The position numbers and the translations under genes are program-made. A stretch of 64,000 bases of DNA from Diplocarpon mali (taxonomy: Eukaryota > Ascomycota > Leotiomycetes > Helotiales > Drepanopezizaceae), in the NCBI GenBank assembly GCA_024741835.1, contig JAENRP010000144.1:35695-99694 (forward strand). Reading direction: 5' to 3'. Positions within the stretch are counted from its first letter, which is position 1. The number at the start of each line of letters is the position of its first letter. This document shows positions 34,684-45,200 of this stretch, one piece after another. Under the pieces are notes generated by a model. That model worked only from the letters and a program-made list of their open reading frames with translations. It ran no database searches and was not told where the DNA came from.

Positions 34684-35607
34684 ATGCCAGGCGTCAAGAG
34701 ACATCACGATGGAGCCGAGAAGAAGCATCCCGACGAGCAGGAATCCAACGTCCAGACCTCGCCCTTCTTGCCCATGTTCGAGAGCTTCCGCGACGAGCTA
34801 GACGAGCACCATGACCGGAGAGAGCGCATTATCAAGGCGTCGAGAGATATCACTGCGGCCAGCAAGAAGATGTGAGTCTCACCATCTCACTGCCAGCGAC
34901 TCCCTCGCATCTGACTCTCCAACAGCATCTTCGCCCTCCAACGGTAGATCACGTGCACACCCACCCCACAATGCGACGCTGACGGGGGCAGAGTCCGGTC
35001 TCTGAAGGGCGCAGTACCGCCAAAGATAGCATTCGAGGTCCAAGAAAAAGCGGCGGCGATGCAGAAGCTGTTCGAGTCAATTGTGCCGGACCTCACAGGC
35101 ATAAATGCTTGGCGATACCAGCGACAGATCTCCGGCGGCATTCAAGAGTACATGGAGGCCATATCTTTTCAGCACTATCTCATCACCCAAACTCTCATCA
35201 CGCTCGAAGAAGCCTCGCATTCCTTACCGGCAACCATCACGCTGACGGGAGACGATTACGTCCTGGGAATTTTCGATCTGGTTGGGGAGCTAATGCGGTT
35301 TGCGATTACGTCGATGGCTACGACGGGAACTCTGCCTGGATCTACCGAGGAGAAGGGAACCACGGAGGACCACGACATCTTGATGGACCTGAGGTCATTA
35401 CGGACGAACTTCCAGGCGCTGGACACGACTTCGTGCGGAGGTTCTGGCTTGGGGAAGGATGTCGAGAAGAAGATGGAGGTCATGAAGACCTGCGTGGAGA
35501 AAGTTGAGACGGCGGTCTATGGAATGATCATAAGGGGAAGAGAGAGGCCGAAGGGCTGGGTTCCCGATCTAAGTGAAGATAGGGGCGCTGCTGTCGAGAG
35601 TTACTGA
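34684..35607 (+). CDS. Translin-associated factor X (Trax)
   Basis: Predicted 273-residue translin-family protein. Exons: 34684-34871, 34926-34943, 34992-35607; introns 54 and 48 bases. The middle exon is only 18 bases and encodes IFALQR plus split codons. The all-alpha translin fold is recognisable from FRDELDEHHDRRERIIKASRD, through INAWRYQRQISGGIQEYMEA and LTGDDYVLGIFDLVGELMRF, to GWVPDL. In the family, Trax pairs with translin to form C3PO, a Mg-dependent RNase that removes the RISC passenger strand and processes tRNA leaders. Acidic catalytic residues of Trax appear kept (EYMEA and the following acidic positions), though I cannot verify all three. Translin itself is not in the window. 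Confidence 0.9.
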
Positions 35608-36092
35608 AGACGAGGGTCAACGAGTGAGCATGCGATGCTGGGTTGGTCAAGCCGTTCAATTTGACGTCAAGTACCTAGCATGCTGGGCTGGATCATTTGA
35701 AAGGCACACTGACTGCATAGGCTCCATATTTTCTTTGAACAAGAGATTCCTGTAGCACAGAATTTTCTCTAGTAGGAGTTTCCTCTCTTCATACAAGGCT
35801 AGTCAAAGGAACGAATAGATGGGAAATTTTGCAGCCTTATCGGATGTGCCTCGTGATTTGCAAGTCAAGTTTCCAATCGGGATTGAATAATTGAATTGAC
35901 TTCGAGGCCGGGTAAAACCCGGCACTAGTCTCGAAATGGCACAGGCAGGCCAGCCAGTGGAGAACTTCTAGGTACCTTGGGTAGCTTGTCTTGGTACTAG
36001 GAAAGGTAGATTCCATGACAAAAATTCTTAGAGGTCTCGAGGACAAACACCGCGCCAACAGTTGATTTTGGGAGCAGACACTCATCGCAATC
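35608..36092. other. Intergenic, Trax 3' / SYM1 promoter
   Basis: About 485 bases. No gene or distinctive repeat was seen. Confidence 0.45.
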
Positions 36093-36754
36093 ATGTTTCG
36101 ATGGTAAGACTTCTGTCAAGGTTATCAATTAGGCTGCACGCACCCCAATATTTCCAATGCTAACCTCTCTCAGGTATCAAATGAAGCTTGCCTCGCGTCC
36201 GCTCTTGACGCAGAGCGTCACCACAGCTGTGCTGTTTGCAACGGGAGATACAATGGCACAACAACTGGTTGAGAAGAAAGGCGTAGAGAAGCACGATCTG
36301 GCACGTACCGGGCGCATGGCGTTGTACGGTGGAGGTAAGCACTGGACTGCCAGTACATCTGGATTGACATCGTAGAGCTAACCAAGTATTGTGTACAGTG
36401 ATCTTTGGTCCTGCCGCCACCACTTGGTTCAAGATCCTCCAAAACAAGGTTGTATTGCAGAATAAGAATGTTGAGATCATTGCCCGGGTCGCACTCGACC
36501 AGACACTTTTTGCCAGCTCCAACCTCTATCTCTTCCTCAGCAGCATGGCCATCATGGAAGGGACAAGTCGAAAGGACAAGCTGAAGCAGAGCTACTGGAA
36601 GGCCCTGACTTCAAACTGGATGGTTTGGCCGTTTATCCAGTGTGTCAATTTCAAGCTAGTTCCCTTGCATCACAGAGTTCTGGTGGTCAATGTTATCTCA
36701 CTCGGATGGAATTGCTACCTGAGTTTTCTTAATAGCCAAGCTTCTACCACGTAG
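36093..36754 (+). CDS. SYM1: Mpv17/PMP22 family protein, Sym1
   Basis: Predicted 175-residue four-helix membrane protein of the Mpv17/PMP22 family. Exons: 36093-36103, 36174-36334, 36399-36754. The first exon holds only 11 bases (MFR and part of W), rejoined as [18 protein letters not shown]. Family signatures are [27 protein letters not shown], and the C-terminal block [24 protein letters not shown] ending in a WNCYLSF helix. Sym1/Mpv17 sits in the inner mitochondrial membrane and supports mtDNA maintenance and growth on ethanol at high temperature, possibly as a channel. Peroxisomal relatives exist, but the short N-terminus and sequence favour Sym1. Confidence 0.9.
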
Positions 36755-37529
36755 ACTGGTCTCTACACGTACGCACGGGTCTGGCTTCTGGGTAGAGGCA
36801 TGCTTCATCTCCTTGGGCCTGTAATTGATTTACAAACGGTAACTTGATCAGGGATTGTATATTTAGAACATGGCGTTTGGAGTTGCAGTCGATGCGTCAC
36901 ATCACTGAGATCTCTGAAAATTCCGAGCAAAGGCTTAGCTTTTCAATTCCTACCACCCTAATAAGAGACTGAGCACTATTCGAGGGCGGTTTGTTGGTGG
37001 GTGTGGTCCAGGCCTCTGGGTGATTTCGTTCCCCTGCTGTCCAAGCTACCCTGGAGGCCAAGCGACCGTGGGTTGTATATGTACATGATTGTTTTCCCTC
37101 TTGCCTGATCTCAGCTCTCCTTACCGAGACATGCCAGTCACTTCGCAAGAAGGCAGAGATATGTGTTTCCCCACAATGAAAGCCTGCTCACCACGACACT
37201 ACCGTAGAAGGTAGGCCAGTAGTTAGAAACGTCACAGACCTACGCACATGAGGCCTCGGCAGTGTTGCGGTGTGAAACATGGCGAGAGAAAAACGCAGTG
37301 GGATCTCACAACCACCAACTTATTGACATGGCCGTATCTACCTCAGCCTCTATGTGCTGGACTTGACAGCGAAAGCAAACAAACAAGATAATCAAACCTA
37401 AGCGCCTCGCAAATCCTTTTCAGCAGCAAAGTAATTGCCTGGAGCAATCATCGCCCAAATCAACCCTCCCTGTTCTGAGTAGAGCTCGTCCTGCGTCTAT
37501 CTTTCTCGTGGGCTTCCTCTTCTTCCTCC

Positions 37530-37564
<35 letters not shown>

Positions 37565-37770
37565 ACCCCCCCTCGAAAGCACTTACTCAGTCAGCACTTT
37601 CCCGTACTTTACTACTATCTACTACCACCTCTCCCCCCACTCCACTCCGCTCCACTCCGCTCCGCTCCGCTCCATCCCCACCCCACTCCACCCTACCCCA
37701 CCTCAAGAACAGCCCTTGATCTATACTTCTTCAACCACCACTCGCACGTCTCGTAACCACACCCACAGTC
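36755..37770. promoter_or_regulatory. eIF4E upstream region with polypyrimidine tracts
   Basis: About 1 kb without a gene. A TTCCTCTTCC tract at about 37510-37570 and a CTCCGCTCCA repeat at 37640-37690 sit 80-260 bases before the eIF4E ATG and are typical of highly expressed fungal promoters. Confidence 0.5.
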
Positions 37771-38652
37771 ATGGCCTCCGTTGCCCCGCAAACGCCGATC
37801 GATGCCTCGACTCCCGTTGACCTGACTACTATTCCCATTTCCCCAGAAGGCGGCAGCATTGAAACCAAGAAGCCAGGACCCAGCGGAGAGGATGAACAGA
37901 TCACCGTTTTCCATGATAAGGACAACTTCAACGTCAAGCACCCCTTGATGCACAAATGGACTCTGTGGTTCACCAAGCCCCCGAGTGGAAAGGCAAGCTT
38001 GCGGCTGGAAACCTTGGAGACATCTACTAAATTTGGCCACAGGGTGACAACTGGAACGACTTATTGAAGGAGGTCATCACCTTCAACTCAGTTGAGGAGT
38101 TCTGGGGGGTCTATGTATGTCTATCCGTCCATCGCATTCTCCGCAGTCACTAATGGCTCCCAGAACAACATCGCTCCCGTCTCCGAACTCGCTCTCAAGT
38201 CCGACTACCATCTTTTCAAGGAGAACGTTCGTCCTGAGTGGGAGGACCCTCAAAACAAGCATGGTGGAAAATGGTCATACCAGTTCAGAGAGAAGAGAAA
38301 CGTCCCCATCGACGACCTTTGGCTCCACGTTATGCTCTCGGCAATCGGTGAGACTCTCGAGGATGAGGACGACGGAGAACTCATGGGTGTTGTCGTCAAC
38401 GTCCGAAAAGGCTTCTACCGCCTCGGTGTCTGGACCCGCACAATCGGTAAGAGTATTCCAGGTGGAGGAGATGGCGATGTTGCCGGTGGCAAGGGTCGGT
38501 CAACGGAGAAGGGCAAGGAGATTCTGATGAATATTGGCCGCAAGTTTAAGGAGGTTTTGAAGGTTCCGAATGCCGAGGCTGTCGAGTTCTCTGGCCATAC
38601 CGACAGTGCCCACAGCGGTAGCACCCGTGCGAAGTCCAAGTACACCGTCTAG
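37771..38652 (+). CDS. eIF4E: Translation initiation factor 4E (cap-binding)
   Basis: Predicted 260-residue mRNA cap-binding protein. Exons: 37771-37992, 38043-38114, 38164-38652. Intron 1 (37993-38042) has a textbook GC donor, AAG/GCAAGC; no GT is available at that point, and splicing joins PPSGK to GDNWNDLL. Signature aromatic residues are all present: HPLMHKWTLWF, NWNDLL, VEEFWGVYNN, the cap-stacking KHGGKWSYQF, and WLHVMLSAIGE with the VVNVRKGFYRLGVWTR block for phosphate contacts. The N-terminal 45 residues are variable, as is usual. It would bind eIF4G in the cytosol to start cap-dependent translation. A Gly-rich insertion (PGGGDGDVAGGKG) precedes the final helix, a fungal trait. Confidence 0.95.
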
Positions 38653-39092
38653 GTCCTTGAGCGTCGATGTTCAGGCCACCTCTGGTTTGCGCTTTTTGCT
38701 TCGCACGTTTGCGGATGGGTCAGCATGGATTTGTGAAATATGCACGCAGGGCAACTACCAGCTCTGCTTGCTGGGCTTTCGACTACATTGTTTAGTGGCT
38801 CCCAAGAGGCTCGTTTCATGGCGTTATTCTTGCTGAGCGATATTGCTTCAGATGTGTCTATAGATGGGGCGATCAAAAGCAGTCAAGGCCGACGTCGTTG
38901 CAACTAGGTGGATCATGATGTGATCTACGTGCACTCGCTCATGCGACAGAATGAAATCAGAATGGCGGGGAGTCGACTCCAGCACTTTGATTAGGTGCGC
39001 CAAGGGGTCGTATGCAGAAAAGAGAGCTCAGCAGCCATGTATACCTACTATGGTCCATTTCATAGTCGTACATGACGTCTTTTATTCTGACG
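38653..39092. other. Convergent intergenic region
   Basis: About 440 bases between eIF4E and the acyl-CoA synthetase 3' ends. Nothing was seen. Confidence 0.45.
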
Positions 39093-41086
39093 TTACATCT
39101 CGTCGCCGCTGGCCTCGTCAGTAAAAGCAGCCTTGACTAGTTGCTTCTTATTTACTATAGTTCCTCGAATCAGTACGATGCTCAGTTGCTAAAAGGACCC
39201 TGGTACGGAGCCAACCTACTTTTACCCATAGCATTCTTGGGAATACTATCAACGACCTTCAAAACCTGCGGGATCTTATAGTTCGCCAGGCGATTCCTCA
39301 AAGCCCGTCGCATGTCCATAGGCCCCCACTCCCCCTTCTTCCCTTCAGCATCCCCGTGCAAAACGATCACAGCGCCAACTTTTTGCCCCCATTTTCCCGA
39401 CGACACGGCGACGACTGCTGCTTCGGATATTTCGGGCAGAGAGAGCAGCTCGCGCTCTACTTCTAGCGCGCTAACCTTCTCTCCGCCCGATTTGATGATA
39501 TCGGCGCTCCTACGACCGCGGATGAAATACATCGGTCCATGAGCCCAATCCTGCTGGCTGTTCCCAGCGCTCGGCACATTCCTGCGAACCGCCACGTCGC
39601 CAGTCTTGAACCAGCGGCCCTTGCCATCATCGCTTTCAGCGTGCTCATCCTGGGTAGCTTTCTCGTTGCGCCAGTACTCTTTAAATATCGTTGGCCCACG
39701 TAACTGGATCTCTCCGTCGCGCTCTTTGCCGTCCTTGTCGAGTTCTTCACCAGGTTGGATTACCTCGTTGGTTTCTGTATCAACGAGACGTACTTGTACG
39801 GTTGGTAGCGGCCAGCCTACTGCCCCGTCGACCCGGTCGCACTTTGACAGGCCACAGGAGAGTGCCATACCTACCTCAGTCATACCGTAACGTTCAAGTA
39901 GGACATTACCACTGCTGAGGTCTGTCCACTTCTTTTTCGTTGGAGTTGGGAGCGCTGCTGAACCGGATATGTTGAGCCGGAGGTTTTCGGGGGAGATTCC
40001 TTTCTTGGCCGCGGTTTGGACTTCTGGAGAGAGCTCTTTGATGGTGCTGAGTAGGCGGCTATAGACTGTGGGGACGACGGTAAAGAAGGTGATGGGCTCT
40101 GTGGTCGTGGGCGAGAGGAGGTAGGGAGCAGCGAAGCGAGACCAGACCGCGGTCGCGTTGAAGGGAAACAGGAACTCGATGGTTGAGCCTGCGAATATAG
40201 GAGCTAGGATGGCGTTCATAGTGCCGTGGATGTGATGGAGGGGGAGCACGTGTAAGAGATGGTCCTTTGGCGTGTACTCCCAAGCCGTGATAAGAGACAT
40301 GGACTGTGCCGTCAGTACCGATTGAGGGAGCAGTACTCCCTTCTATTGCGTTGCTTAGCTTTCGAAATATCGTGTGAGCTCTACGACTTACTGGTCTGTT
40401 AGTAGTACCGGAGGTATAAAGCATCATGCCTCCATTCCCATCAGTTGGCCCTTCCAGGGCGACCTTGCTTACAGCAGTACCCCCCAGCTTCTTCTCGAGC
40501 TTAACATGCTTGGGCTTCGCTTCCAATTCCTGTCTCAATACTTCTTCCGCCTTATCCCGGAATTTTGCTGATGACAAAAGCATAGAGGCTTGACTCTGCT
40601 CCATGATATATTGCAGCTCATTCGCGGGAAAGGCGGGAGACAATGGAAGTGCTACGGAGTTGGCACCAAGAATAGATAGCAATGTTACTGAAGAACACAG
40701 TCAATACACCTAGTTAAGCTGAGGTAATATACCTGCGCACCCACATAGTCATAGCTATTCTCCACCAGAAAGGCGATTCGATGACCATCTACAGAGCTCG
40801 CCCCGGCTTCCTTGATCAGTCGGTCCCTCCCTTCTACCACGTCTTTCAACAACTCCCCGTATTTGAAGCGCCTCCCCGAGGCTGAGTGTATAACGACTGT
40901 CGAGTGGGGATCATGGCTTGCAATGGCTTCGAAGATGGGCAGCCGAGGCAGAGTTGAAGACATTCTGAGCGACTGTGACCGTGACACGGCACGGCGAAGG
41001 AAGAGCGATTGACGGCAAACAAAAAGCTGTCGACTGTGCGGAGAGAGGAGGTGTGAAGTTGTAGCTCTACTTCTTACGCTGAGCAT
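39093..41086 (-). CDS. ACSF3-like malonyl-CoA synthetase, mitochondrial
   Basis: Predicted 608-residue AMP-binding (ANL) enzyme. Exons: 40741-41086, 40392-40687, 39220-40342, 39093-39154. The N-terminal 42 residues are Arg/Ser-rich without acids (MLSVRSRATTSHLLSPHSRQ), a mitochondrial presequence pattern. Motifs: P-loop MLYTSGTTNRPKGV, LPLHHIHGTMNAI, SGSAALPTPTKKKW, LLERYGMTEVGMAL, and KTGDVAV. The A10 lysine lies in NAMGKINKKQL, formed across intron 3. The LPLHHxHG and ERYGMTE blocks match ACSF3/MatB enzymes, which activate malonate (or methylmalonate) to the CoA thioester. In mitochondria this feeds type II fatty-acid synthesis and lipoate. It is divergent from BolA with 286 bases between ATGs. 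Confidence 0.87.
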
Positions 41087-41372
41087 GGCGCAGGAGCTCT
41101 GATGTAGTGGGGGGAATGGGAGGGGGAACGAAACTCGGCAATTAGAATGGATATAGATGTTCGGCGCCAGATCTAGGGCCGGATCCCAATAACACGACGG
41201 CCAAAGATGGCCCGTGTCAACAACTGAGCAGCCTTGGAATCGCCCCAGCTCAGCCCAGCATCTGCAGGAACAAACACATCTCTAGCTACACATTCCCAGG
41301 TACGCTTTACAATCCAGTAACTTTCGCCTTTGCACTGCGAAATTTAAGGTCTGACAGCAACAGACAAGCTTC
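41087..41372. promoter_or_regulatory. Shared 286-bp divergent promoter, ACSF3-like / BolA
   Basis: The two start codons face away from each other across 286 bases, the shortest divergent spacing in the window, so the two genes probably share promoter elements. No binding site was recognised with confidence. Confidence 0.6.
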
Positions 41373-41847
41373 ATGCTGCGCAAATCCTTGATAGCTTTGG
41401 CAAAGCGACCGCTTTCCACAATGGCTTCGCAGACACCCATGGAAGACGCTATGCGCTCAAAGGTACGCCGAATCCCCCTCTTCAGAAAGCAGTCCAGCCT
41501 GTAATTCTGGCCCATTCTACTCACAGATCACTGAAGCTCTGAAACCCACAACCCTCGAGATACATAACGATTCCCACCTCCATTCACACCACAAAGCAAT
41601 GGCAGGAAGCATGTCGCAAGAGACGCATTTCAGAGTCGTGATCACTTCAGAGGAGTTTCGATCGAAGATGCAACCAGCCAGGCATCGCATGGTGTACGCG
41701 CTGCTGAAGGAGGAGATGGCGAAGGAGGGGGGCATCCACGCGCTGCAGTTGAGGACGCGGACGCCGGAGGAGGAACAGAAACAAACGGAGAGGGAGAAGG
41801 AGGAGCAGGGTAAGCTGGTCGCAAGAGTCGGTGTAAGTGGTGCGTAG
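41373..41847 (+). CDS. BolA-like protein, mitochondrial (Bol1 type)
   Basis: Predicted 136-residue BolA protein in two exons (41373-41462, 41527-41847; 64-base intron, GTACGC). The N-terminus MLRKSLIALAKRPLSTMAS is a basic amphipathic presequence. The BolA domain begins ITEALKPTTLEIHNDSHLHS. It keeps the HFRVVITSEEFRSK block, where the histidine near HFRV takes part in Fe-S ligation with monothiol glutaredoxins, and RHRMVYALLKEEM with the GGIHALQL helix end. A charged C-terminal tail (TPEEEQKQTEREKEEQ) is extra. Yeast Bol1 and Bol3 help insert [4Fe-4S] clusters into selected mitochondrial enzymes, notably lipoyl synthase. Length matches human BOLA1. The partner ACSF3-like gene lies head to head. 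Confidence 0.92.
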
Positions 41848-42222
41848 GAAAACGGGCTGCAACAAACATACGAGAGGGCCACGGGTCTACCTCAGCTTGG
41901 GGAATGGTTGAAGATGGCCGGTGGAAATGCGACCTTTACGAAAGGAGTCGAGGCGGCTGGAGACAGCATAGTAATAGGGGACAGGGCAGAAATCCAGAAA
42001 CTTGTGATCAAAGGACAAGTACCAAGGACTCGTGGTGCGACTGCACGAGGAAGAAGAGGATGCGAGGTACTCCGTTCCAGCTACAGCGTGTGCTACAAAT
42101 GCACTCTTTTTGAGCCACAGACAGCATTCCATCTGATCGGCTCTATCATAACCCATTCCAATGTACCACATTATGCCGAGCTCTAGAATAGATTTCTGGC
42201 TCTCGATACAGTTTGATAATGG
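41848..42222. other. Convergent intergenic region
   Basis: About 375 bases. Several short open frames on both strands were judged chance. Confidence 0.45.
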
Positions 42223-45200
42223 TCAACCCTGCTTTGCCAGGGTTTCAGGCTCCATGAATGCGACAGGATATCCGGTGGCGTCCTTTCGCTTGGTGCAAAA
42301 ATTCGTGCCAGGCGTCGAACCCGGTATCGAGGAGGCTTTAGAAAACATGCCACTGCCGACTCTCTGACTGACAAAGTCACTGAAGCTGGATTTCTTTTGA
42401 CCTTTCGGCTTCGCTGCATTTAACGACCCGCCGCCGCTTTGCCTGCAAGCGGCTGCAGGTTTGTCGACTGTTATCTTTCTCGGGTGCTTTCTCACCTCTG
42501 TTGTGCGCAGCGCTTCAACGACCGGTGGCTCAGTAACCAACCTATCTGTGTAGCAATGCAGCTTAGGCGATAATCTAGCTGCTTTGAATGCACGTTTCGA
42601 TGTTTTGGTAGCCGAAGCTTCAAAAACTTCGCTAACCCGTGATTCGGATCTCGCAGGTCTCTCTATCCAACTGGAATGTGGTAATGACCTGGAGGACGAA
42701 GCTCGCAAACCTGGAGGTAATGTTGCGCGGCGAGTCTGGTCGGTTGCGAGACGCCTTTTTTTGCTCCCTGCGGACTCAGACCCAAGCTCGGTCCGAGCAG
42801 GAGGCCCGGATCTTTGAGGACTACTTTGTCTCTGGGCAGACAAGATCTGGACGTGGCCATTCGAAACCCACGGGAGAGTCCGTTTTGTTGTCTTAATATT
42901 CTCACAAATCTTACCACATCTCCCCGAGTCCAATCGTGATGAGGCGACAAGCACTCCAGGTTCGTCGATGCTATTGTGTGACTGACTGGCGGTTTCGAAG
43001 AAAGGCTTCCTGGCAAATCGATCCTGAGAGCCTAGTTCCGGGCTACCCTCTCGTTGCAGACCCTTCGATTGCGATAGGGTAGTTATCATGAAATCTTCTG
43101 CCTCCGTTTGCTCGGCTTGTATAGTAATCGGCGAAACAACTAACATTGGCTCGGCCTGGGGTGGTGCTGGCGCACGGTATTTGTTTCTGACTAGTTGCAC
43201 GTATGATGGATTTAGTGTTGAAAGGTTAACCGCCAGATTATCAGGTGTGATTAACCCATGCTGAAAAAGAGGTCTCTTAACATTCTTGTCGTAGTAATTT
43301 CGTCCCGTCACTCTCTGCAGAGGCGGGAGTTTCCTGGTGATTGTCTCATATTCTGGGAAAACCCTAACAAAGTCGTCACAAAGGAATGGATGCAGACCAT
43401 TACCCATATCTTTCATCCACTCCATATAAACCAATGCCCGAACGAAACACTTCTCGTCGCCAGCATATGCCGGATAAAGTGAAACAAATCTATTGTAGAT
43501 CGAAAAGGTTGCTTTGTCTGATTGTGTGATTCCTACATCCATAACCTCCTTGGGTTGCGAACACCTTCGAGAACTGTTCAAGAGTTGTTGTTCGTCAGCT
43601 TTGCGAGGGGCAGTTTCATCGTCGTAGCCGTCTGGTGGCATGGAAGAGTCGGAGGTACTGGAGCTTGTATATGGGTCCCCGGGAGTATTAGGTTCTACCC
43701 GTAAGCCCTTTTCAATTTCAGCGTGCGGGTTTGGACTCGTTGACATTGAGCATCGGCCACGAGACAGCTTTGATTCATCGGCTGCGAATGCAGAAATCAC
43801 CTGCTTGGGCCTCTCCATACCGATAGCGAAACCTGATATTCCTCTCTTCATCTGCAGCCTAGCAACTCGAATTTTTTCCAATGCATCCATCATGATTTCA
43901 TGCTTCTGTTTTCTTCCCGAAGCAGAATTTCCATTGAAACCAGTGAACTTATCAAACAACTTGCGCTCACGCCTGGAGATTGATGTTGCCGGCGCTGCCA
44001 GGCGCCCTCTGTCTGGCTCTATAAGATTCGATATGTTCCTCGCGGTGTTAGATGACAGTGCGGGCCGTTTGGTACGAGTTGCAGCTCTGGCACACGGTGG
44101 AGAAGCTGGGATTTGTTGCGAGGATGGTGGGTTTTCCTCACTGTTTGACGCTTTGGAGCTTCCTGGTGGTGCAGATATCGATGTAGAGCTAGGAGGCGAA
44201 GGGGAGTCTTTTGTACTCTCCATTCCCTGGGGGCCAGCGAGGATTCCATATGATTCATCTCTTACCGAGTGGCCTTCTGACTGCGGAGGGCTGGTCGCGT
44301 CACCTCCCTGATTATCACTTCTCTGGTGATGAGAAGCTGAAAAGTAGGCTCCGGAGATGCTGGTGTCATTGAATGTTGCAGGAATCACCGGATCAGAGGA
44401 AACGTCCCTTGGGGTAGGAAACTTTGCAGTGACACTTCGACCAAATGAGGAATGATTAGGTCCACGAGACTTCGGAAATGGTGTTTGCTTCACCTGGACA
44501 AAACATGAGCTTTGCGATGCTGCAGATGGTAGATCTTGAGAATTCATTGGCCGCATCTCTGACACTTTATAATCGACTTCTATGACATCCCCAATGGCAT
44601 GTGGTACAACAATTTCCAGATCTTCTTCTCTCGTGGGACTACTGGGAGGAATTGTTACGGGCACTCGAGTGAATGGCTTTGGTCGTGATCGCAAGGACTG
44701 CAGGGATTCGACGGAAGATTCTTGTTGAGGCCTCAAGAGATTGTCGCTACGCGATGTTTGCGGATTGACAGGCTCGTATGAGTTTCCCTCTGGTTCCGGA
44801 GAAGGCTCCCAAGAGGTACAGCCATCATCATCATCCTCCGTTTCACCATAAACTTCTTCTGCCGCATCTTTTACTGTTGGGCCACTGGAAGAGAAGTGTC
44901 GACTCCCAATGTGGTTAATCCGCGTCATCACCTTTCCATCATCGTTTACGGAGTCAACATCCGGATCAGCTGTGTTGCTTCTAGACTTTTCATTGACTGT
45001 GTAGTCCTTTTGGGTATGCTCTTCCGATTCTGGTGAGCTGCTTTCTGGCTCTTGGCCTTGATTCTGAGAGCCATCTGACTTCCGTTTCACAAAATCTGTT
45101 AGGTTGTCCAGAACTCCAGTGGGTAGGGCAGCGAGCCTGATTTGACTGCCGTGCGGCTCGTACCAACAGTCCTTGCGCTCTAGCAGGGAGTTTTGATCCT

